The position numbers and the translations under genes are program-made. From Chloroflexota bacterium (GTDB taxonomy: Bacteria; Chloroflexota; Dehalococcoidia; GIF9; UBA5629): 8,684 nucleotides of DNA. Every line of letters starts with the position of its first letter. Within the stretch, counting starts at the first letter, position 1. This document shows positions 1 through 4,777 of the stretch, piece after piece. The DNA is taken from positions 1 through 8,684 of the forward strand of contig JAPLHI010000210.1 of assembly GCA_026389695.1 (NCBI GenBank), written 5' to 3'. The notes beneath the pieces were generated by a model. It saw nothing but the letters and a program-made list of their open reading frames with translations. It searched no databases and was not told the origin of the DNA.

Positions 1-2131
1 TGACAAAAGATTCGGCGTTTCTTCCTGTTACAGCTTCAATTCTACGTAATCCCGTGCCAATACTACTCTCATTAACAATAATAAGTAAACCAATTTCACC
101 GGTAGTTTTTACGTGAGTTCCGCCACAGAGTTCAGCACTCACCCTCGGTTCACCTATTTTTACTACCCGGACCACATCGCCGTATTTTTCTTCAAATATG
201 GCCATAGCTCCTTCTTTAATAGCCCTATCGTACGAGCATGATTCTGTAGCTACCGGCAGGTCCTTTCTTATTACATCATTTACGAAAGATTGAATCTCTT
301 TTATCTGATCCTTACTTATACTGGATAAATGCGTAAAATCAAAACGTAGCCGGTCCGGTGCAACCAGCGATCCTCTCTGTGAAACATGACTACCTAAAAT
401 TTTTCGCAGCGCCGCCTGAAGTATATGTGTAGCTGTGTGATTTCTGGCAATATCCATACGGCGGTCTTCGTCAACTGTGGCATCAACTATATCGCCGACT
501 GATATGGTACCCGTAACAATATTACCCGTAATTGCGATACCGCCGTTTGGTAATGATATCGTGTTGGATACTTTTACTTCTCCAGATTGTGCTTTGATCG
601 TTCCGGTATCACCCACCTGCCCGCCCTTCTCGCCATAAAAAGGAGTCCTGTCCAAAACAAGTGTAATTTTTTGTCCCTTTTTTGCACTGGTTACGGGTTT
701 TGAAGTAATGGCGTCAACAATCTGGTTGATCTTAGCTTCCGTAGATAATAGTTCATAGCCAACAAAATCAGACGGGGTATGCGAAACATTGGCTAAAACG
801 GAATGAATTACCAAACTATCCGTAAACGTAAACTTATGAGCAGCCCTGGCCCGTCCTCGCTGTTTTTCCATCTCTGCTTCAAAGCCTTCATGGTCTACTT
901 CTAAACCATGGTCACGGGCGATCTCCAAACTTAGCTCAAACGGGAAACCATACGTATCCCAAAACTTAAACACCTCTTCACTTAGAAGGCAATCTCTCTT
1001 TTTTGCTTTAGCGTCTGCGATAGCCTTTTCGCACAGATTGATACCCGCATCGAGTGTATCGTTAAATTTCTCTTCTTCATTTTTAATAATGTCAAAAATT
1101 AGTTTTTGATTTGCGGCAAGTTCCGGGTATACATGCCCCATTTTAGTTATTACTACTTCGGCAATATCTCCGATAAAAATTTCCTTCACTCCCAATTTAT
1201 GTCCCATGAAGCAAGCACGCCTCAAGATTCTCCTGAGCACATAACCCCGTCCTTCATTGGAAGGTAACACACCATCCGCTATGAGAAACGTGATGCCACG
1301 GCTATGCTCAGTAATAATTTTTAACGACTTGTCTACTATTTCATCTTTTCCCATGGTTTTGCCGGTTAATTGAGTTAGTTTCTTCAGCATCGGCTGAAAA
1401 AGGTCAGTATCATAGACTGAAGGATCCCCTTGTGCAGCAGCTACAATTCTTTCAAGCCCCATACCGGTATCAATGTTTGGTTTAGGCAATTTAGTTCGAG
1501 AGCCGTCGGGCGCCTGATTATATTCTGTGAAAACCAGGTTCCATATTTCAGAAAATCTTCCACATCCACAGTCGGGTCCACAGCCCGGTTTGCCGCAGCC
1601 AAACTTATCACCAAAATCATAATGAATTTCGCTGCAGGGGCCACAAGGACCGGAATCACCCGCCGGACCCCAGAAATTATCTTTTTCACCAAGACGCACT
1701 ATTTTATTAGCAGGGAAATTAATGCTCCGCCAGATATCAAATGCCTCGTCGTCATCCAAAAAAATGGTGACCCAGAGGTTCTCAGGTGGCAGTTTTAATC
1801 TTTCAGCGACAAATTCCCAGGCCCACGCTACGGCCTCTTTCTTAAAATAATCACCAACGCTAAAATTTCCCAGCATTTCAAAAAAGGTTAAATGTTTATT
1901 GTCGCCGACCGAATCAACATCGGTTGTCCTGAAGCATTTCTGACAGGATACCAGTCTGGGATTGGGTGGTACTGTTAATCCAAGAAAGTACGGCTTTATC
2001 TGTACCATACCAGCCGTGGTAAGTAGCAGCGTGGGATCGCCGTGTGGTATCAATGATGAACTGGGTATGATTTTATGGCCTTTTTCAGCAAAGAAATTTA
2101 AAAAGGCATCGCGAATTTGATTACTATCCAT
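1..2131 (-). CDS. alaS: alanyl-tRNA synthetase, 3' end beyond the window
   Basis: Charges tRNA-Ala with alanine in the cytoplasm. The frame is open from the ATG at 2131 to the window edge, giving 710 residues. The E. coli enzyme has about 875, so most of the C-terminal C-Ala domain lies outside. Seen: a class II catalytic core at about 1-250 with FFEMLGNFS at 83-91 (motif 2 region) and DTGMGLERI at 221-229 (motif 3); a Cys-rich insert at 178-191 (Cys179, 184, 188, 190) of a kind found in many bacterial AlaS; and an editing domain with NHTATH (His565, His569) and CGGTH (Cys669, His673), the four zinc ligands of the mischarged Ser/Gly-tRNA-Ala deacylase. All expected motifs are intact. The start is set by GAGGAG (2144-2139) seven bases upstream and by the conserved N-terminus. 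It is transcribed divergently from the fmdB cluster. Identity is certain. Confidence 0.98.
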   Translation of the reverse strand, partial: MDSNQIRDAFLNFFAEKGHKIIPSSSLIPHGDPTLLLTTAGMVQIKPYFLGLTVPPNPRLVSCQKCFRTTDVDSVGDNKHLTFFEMLGNFSVGDYFKKEAVAWAWEFVAERLKLPPENLWVTIFLDDDEAFDIWRSINFPANKIVRLGEKDNFWGPAGDSGPCGPCSEIHYDFGDKFGCGKPGCGPDCGCGRFSEIWNLVFTEYNQAPDGSRTKLPKPNIDTGMGLERIVAAAQGDPSVYDTDLFQPMLKKLTQLTGKTMGKDEIVDKSLKIITEHSRGITFLIADGVLPSNEGRGYVLRRILRRACFMGHKLGVKEIFIGDIAEVVITKMGHVYPELAANQKLIFDIIKNEEEKFNDTLDAGINLCEKAIADAKAKKRDCLLSEEVFKFWDTYGFPFELSLEIARDHGLEVDHEGFEAEMEKQRGRARAAHKFTFTDSLVIHSVLANVSHTPSDFVGYELLSTEAKINQIVDAITSKPVTSAKKGQKITLVLDRTPFYGEKGGQVGDTGTIKAQSGEVKVSNTISLPNGGIAITGNIVTGTISVGDIVDATVDEDRRMDIARNHTATHILQAALRKILGSHVSQRGSLVAPDRLRFDFTHLSSISKDQIKEIQSFVNDVIRKDLPVATESCSYDRAIKEGAMAIFEEKYGDVVRVVKIGEPRVSAELCGGTHVKTTGEIGLLIIVNESSIGTGLRRIEAVTGRNAESFV

Positions 2132-2149
2132 GCTTAAACTCCTCGCAGC

Positions 2150-2179
2150 ATTTTATTAAAGTAATACATAGGGTGTCAA
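2150..2179 (-). promoter_or_regulatory. predicted sigma70-type promoter of alaS
   Basis: On the minus strand a perfect TTGACA -35 (2179-2174) is followed after 18 bp by TAAAAT (2155-2150), a 5/6 match to the -10 consensus. Transcription would start near 2145-2141, within or at the edge of the Shine-Dalgarno GAGGAG, so the leader would be very short. There is no room for a T-box or attenuator. The boxes are seen; their use is inferred. Confidence 0.5.
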
Positions 2180-2201
2180 TTGATCATGAACATTGCGTAA
2201 C

Positions 2202-2233
2202 TGTTAAAAATAATAAAGCAACACTTTTTAACA
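2202..2233. repeat. 9-bp inverted repeat, possible operator between divergent promoters
   Basis: TGTTAAAAA (2202-2210) and its exact reverse complement TTTTTAACA (2225-2233) are separated by 14 bp, with arm centres 23 bp apart, about two helical turns. The right arm contains the whole predicted -35 box of the fmdB promoter (2228-2233). A dimeric regulator bound here would block that promoter. The A/T-rich arms could also arise by chance or form a weak cruciform. Confidence 0.5.
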
Positions 2234-2256
2234 ACTTCAATTGCATGTGTTACAAT
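2228..2256 (+). promoter_or_regulatory. predicted promoter of the fmdB-thiE-translin cluster
   Basis: TTAACA (2228-2233, 5/6 to TTGACA), a 17-bp spacer and TACAAT (2251-2256, 5/6 to TATAAT) preceded by TGT, forming an extended -10 (TGnTACAAT). Start of transcription is expected near 2263, leaving a leader of about 14 nt before the ATG at 2277. No other promoter as good is apparent in the overlapping gene cluster downstream, so it probably drives all four genes. Confidence 0.65.
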
Positions 2257-2276
2257 CTCATAATCAGGAGCAGGCT

Positions 2277-2666
2277 ATGCCAATTTATGAGTACTGGTGT
2301 GGGAATTGCAGACGGAAGATGGATTTGTACTCTGCTAAATTTACCAGAGAAATTCCACGTTGCCCGACATGTAACCAGGATTCCATGCAGAAAATATTTT
2401 CTTCTTTCTCCATGCAAAAATCATATAAAGATGTTTATGATGGTATTCTTTCTGATTCACAACTGGTTAAAGGTATGATGCATAATGATCCTAAAGCATT
2501 GGCAGAGTGGAATAAACGCATGAGTGGCGGAGAGCCTGTGGCGACTGAATACCAGGAAACGATTGAAAGGATGGAGCGGGGTGAAAAACCTACCCCACAG
2601 ATTGAGAATAAGCGACCATCTCCAGACTCAATATCAAATACGGAGACCTGGCATGCCGACTTATGA
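2277..2666 (+). CDS. FmdB family zinc-ribbon protein, copy 1
   Basis: A 129-residue protein starting MPIYEYWC, the FmdB/CxxC zinc-ribbon signature. Cys8 and Cys11 pair with Cys29 and Cys32 (CxxC-17-CxxC), a complete Zn site at residues 1-35. The rest is charged and probably helical, including a KALAEWNKRMSGG segment (about residues 75-87) that resembles FmdB proteins of Chloroflexota, then a low-complexity tail. FmdB proteins are annotated as putative regulators after the Methylophilus amide/urea regulator, but their molecular role is largely unknown; nucleic-acid or protein binding is an inference. The ATG at 2277 is preferred over an in-frame ATG at 2241 because AGGAG (2266-2270) sits six bases upstream and the family begins exactly at MPxYEY. 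First gene of the cluster; it overlaps the next by 14 bp. Confidence 0.9.
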   Translation: MPIYEYWCGNCRRKMDLYSAKFTREIPRCPTCNQDSMQKIFSSFSMQKSYKDVYDGILSDSQLVKGMMHNDPKALAEWNKRMSGGEPVATEYQETIERMERGEKPTPQIENKRPSPDSISNTETWHADL

Positions 2667-3000
2667 GTTCTGGTGTAAACATTGTAGTAAAAAGGTTAGC
2701 ATATTTATGAAGGTAGCTTCCTATGACTCAAACTCATCGTGTCCTATATGTGGAACACAAAAGTTGTTGCGCATTTTTTCCAACATTGTTATTCATACCT
2801 CATCTGGCTTGAGCTCTTCAAGTTCGAATTATTATAAAGACCCCGGAAATATAGGCAAACATCTCGAAAAACACTTTAATGACATGAACATGGAAATACC
2901 CTCCGAAATAAAACAGAGTATTGAGGCAGCTCGCGGTGGACAGCTTCCGGAATCTCTAAAGGATCTTAATAGTGCATCCCCGGATTCTTCGTATCATTGA
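2653..3000 (+). CDS. FmdB family zinc-ribbon protein, copy 2
   Basis: A 115-residue paralogue of the preceding protein. It starts MPTYEFWC and has Cys8/Cys11 and Cys30/Cys33, again a full zinc ribbon. A Ser-rich linker (about residues 50-60) separates it from a C-terminal part with a KDPGNIGKHLEKHF segment and an AARGGQLPESLKDL segment, a conserved-looking tail of Chloroflexota FmdB proteins. The tail differs from copy 1, so the two are diverged rather than recent duplicates. The ATG at 2653 is chosen over upstream in-frame starts (for example 2524) because it matches the family N-terminus and has GGAG (2642-2645) seven bases upstream. It begins inside copy 1 and ends 29 bp into the next gene, implying translational coupling. 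Function is not known. Confidence 0.9.
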   Translation: MPTYEFWCKHCSKKVSIFMKVASYDSNSSCPICGTQKLLRIFSNIVIHTSSGLSSSSSNYYKDPGNIGKHLEKHFNDMNMEIPSEIKQSIEAARGGQLPESLKDLNSASPDSSYH

Positions 3001-4057
3001 TGCCAATATTAACCGGGTAAGCGAAGGACTGCGTATATTAGAGGATGTAGCCCGCTTTATAATTGAAGATGCAAACAGCAGCCATCAACTCAAGTCAATA
3101 CGCCACCAGATTAATCATTTAATCCACAAACTCAGCCCTGAACTGATATTCTCAAGGCAGGCAGACAGCGATATCGGAGCCAATTTCGATGTAACCGTTA
3201 AACATGATGACCTGCCTTTGATGGTAAAAGCTAATGCCAAGAGAGTACAAGAAGGATTGCGCGTCATTGAAGAGTTGGCCAAGTTGCCGGATTTAAAATA
3301 TTTGCGAATCTCTGCCAGTATTAAAAATGCCCGCTATTCAATTTATACGCTGGAAAAAACATTAACCATAAAATTGCTGCGAAAAGATATATTAGAAAGA
3401 TTCAAAGGATTACACATAGTGATTAATCTTCACAACATAGAACCACGCAATTTGACTTCATTAGTAGCCGAAATCGTTCAGAGCGGAGCAAACGCGGTTG
3501 AGCTAACGGGGGAATTGAGTGCAGTTAAAAAGCATGCGATGCTGGATTTACTCGACGACATAAAAAAGCTATGTGCTCAAAAAAATGTGCTGCTTATTTT
3601 GCATGATCATCTTGATCTGGCACTGATATGTCATCCGGATTGCTTCTGCATGGAGGACTTATCAACTCCTGTGCAAATACTCAGGCAACAATTGCATTAT
3701 AATACCCTGATAGGTTGTCAGGCTCGAACCTCTTTGCAGGCTAGAAAAGCTATTCAACGCGATATAGATTACATACTTATTGATAGAGGTATTGATACGC
3801 AATCCATCAGTGGAAAATCACAATCCCGAAAACATTTATACAGTATGATCACACAATACTCTTCAAGGATAGCTGTCGCAGTAAATATCGATGCAGATTT
3901 CACAGATATCCCAGATTTGCTAATCGCAGGCGCTGTTGCCTTCACAGTTGATAGCAGTCTAATACTAGAAGATAATATAGGCACCGAAATAAAAAAGTTG
4001 GTGGGCAAAATTGAAACGTCAGGAAAGAATATCCAGAAAACTAGAGGCCCTATCTGA
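2972..4057 (+). CDS. ThiD2-ThiE fusion protein with degenerate ThiE domain (thiamine-phosphate synthase-like)
   Basis: A 361-residue protein. Residues 1-130 match the ThiD2 domain that precedes ThiE in some bacteria and is linked to HMP-phosphate phosphorylation. It contains two similar blocks at 10-29 and 86-105, both with RVxEGLR. Residues 145-345 follow the ThiE/TenI TIM-barrel order, and homologues are usually annotated thiamine-phosphate synthase. Many ThiE catalytic motifs are altered: QxREK reads VELTGE (176-181), the ND pair reads HD (211-212), QED reads MED (227-229), the substrate-contacting Ser reads Gln (250), GPxxxTxTK is lost (about 271-279) and GGI is lost (304-306). The two Asp thought to hold Mg (212, 229) remain. 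ThiE activity is therefore doubtful. The GTG start at 2972 has AAAGGA eight bases upstream and matches the domain boundary. It overlaps fmdB2 by 29 bp and the next gene by 47 bp. Confidence 0.85.
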   Translation: MHPRILRIIDANINRVSEGLRILEDVARFIIEDANSSHQLKSIRHQINHLIHKLSPELIFSRQADSDIGANFDVTVKHDDLPLMVKANAKRVQEGLRVIEELAKLPDLKYLRISASIKNARYSIYTLEKTLTIKLLRKDILERFKGLHIVINLHNIEPRNLTSLVAEIVQSGANAVELTGELSAVKKHAMLDLLDDIKKLCAQKNVLLILHDHLDLALICHPDCFCMEDLSTPVQILRQQLHYNTLIGCQARTSLQARKAIQRDIDYILIDRGIDTQSISGKSQSRKHLYSMITQYSSRIAVAVNIDADFTDIPDLLIAGAVAFTVDSSLILEDNIGTEIKKLVGKIETSGKNIQKTRGPI

Positions 4058-4682
4058 GAGAATCCGTGATAACTTCGAAAAAAAGGATTCAGCCAGGGAA
4101 TCTTTGCTGAAAAACAGCCGCGAAATTATCCGTTTCAGTTCGAAGGCGATTCGTGCATTGCATCGCAGAGAAAAAAGTGAAGCATGCCAGTTCATCGACT
4201 CAGCAGCTATATTGCTTAAGGAAGCACAGGGAAAATATGGTAAAGATCACGCGGACTTACTGTTTGCACATTATTTTCTTGACGCATGTAAGGAATATGC
4301 TGAAGCTTCTATTACTTACGCTATCGTCTTTAAACAAGACATCCCTGACCCGGATAAACTGGGGATCCCCTACCCTGCCTTTCTCAACGGGCTGGCGGAG
4401 TCTGTGGGAGAACTGAGGAGATACTTGCTGGATAGTTTACGTAAGAAAGAATTCTCGCGCTCGGAGGATTTCCTTAACGTTATGGACCATATTTATACCA
4501 TACTGGTAACAATGGATTTCCCTGATGCTATCACTTATGGGCTTAGGCGCAACACCGACAACGTAAGAGGGATAGTGGAAAAGACGCGGGGCGAACTTAC
4601 CATCACCACGCATAATAATTCTTTACTACAGAAAATCAGTACTTTAGACGATAAATTAAGCAATTTTACTGATAAGATTTAG
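4011..4682 (+). CDS. translin/Trax family protein
   Basis: A 223-residue, largely helical protein resembling archaeal and bacterial translin-family proteins. Translin and Trax form octameric shells that bind single-stranded DNA/RNA; Trax is a Mg-dependent RNase. Seen: SREIIRFSSKAIRALHR (36-52), the CKEYAEA helix (93-99) corresponding to human Trax QEYVEA with both acidic residues kept (Glu95, Glu98), and GLAESVGELRRY (127-138) corresponding to Trax GVADLTGEL. The third Trax catalytic acid (Asp) appears as Glu130. A conserved DFPDAITYGLRRNTD segment (169-183) precedes a short polar tail. RNase activity is possible, not shown. The start is TTG: an in-frame stop at 3990-3992 leaves TTG 4011 as the first usable start, with a weak GGTGG six bases ahead. 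The gene starts 47 bp inside the preceding one, so translation probably depends on coupling. Confidence 0.85.
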   Translation: MKRQERISRKLEALSERIRDNFEKKDSARESLLKNSREIIRFSSKAIRALHRREKSEACQFIDSAAILLKEAQGKYGKDHADLLFAHYFLDACKEYAEASITYAIVFKQDIPDPDKLGIPYPAFLNGLAESVGELRRYLLDSLRKKEFSRSEDFLNVMDHIYTILVTMDFPDAITYGLRRNTDNVRGIVEKTRGELTITTHNNSLLQKISTLDDKLSNFTDKI

Positions 4683-4683
4683 C

Positions 4684-4712
4684 TTGACTTACATCGTCAC
4701 CACTGCTACAAT
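4684..4712 (+). promoter_or_regulatory. predicted strong extended -10 promoter of hppA
   Basis: TTGACT (4684-4689, 5/6 to consensus), a 17-bp spacer and TACAAT (4707-4712) preceded by TGC, an extended -10. It begins two bases after the translin stop codon. Expected start is near 4719, giving a leader of about 59 nt. It shares spacing and TGnTACAAT with the fmdB cluster promoter. No terminator is seen between the translin gene and hppA, so read-through is also possible. Confidence 0.7.
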
Positions 4713-4724
4713 TTCCGATTTGAT

Positions 4725-4752
4725 GGGTACGCGTTTGTAAACTCGCGTATTC
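4725..4752 (+). promoter_or_regulatory. hairpin in the hppA 5' leader
   Basis: GGGTACGCG (4725-4733) can pair with CGCGTATTC (4744-4752): a 6-bp perfect core TACGCG/CGCGTA extended by two G-U pairs and a G-C pair, around a 10-nt loop. It lies in the predicted leader, about 14 nt before the Shine-Dalgarno AAGGAGGT (4767-4774), which it leaves free. It has no U-run, so it is not a terminator. It could stabilise the mRNA or bind a protein. Confidence 0.4.
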
Positions 4753-4777
4753 ATAATATATCAAATAAGGAGGTACT

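Noticed and set aside
1430..1798. Open frames on both strands (122 aa plus, 83 aa minus) within the alaS region
   Set aside because: Both are other-frame readings of alaS, which is continuous here and carries the conserved Cys-rich insert and motif 3. No family resemblance is seen in the alternative products.
2132..2200. T-box, riboswitch or attenuator in front of alaS
   Set aside because: The predicted alaS leader is only about a dozen bases and no T-box core or terminator-like stem is seen.
2241..2276. Upstream ATG start for fmdB1 adding 12 residues
   Set aside because: This ATG overlaps the predicted -10 region, and the family begins at the MPIYEYWC methionine, which has AGGAG in front.
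2173..2478. 101-aa plus-strand frame crossing the intergenic region into fmdB1
   Set aside because: It has no Shine-Dalgarno, would start upstream of the predicted transcription start, and is out of frame with the clear zinc-ribbon protein.
2900..3000. Thiamine pyrophosphate riboswitch in front of the ThiD2-ThiE gene
   Set aside because: The gene starts inside the preceding coding sequence. I see no CUGAGA-type THI-box core close to the start, and there is no non-coding leader.
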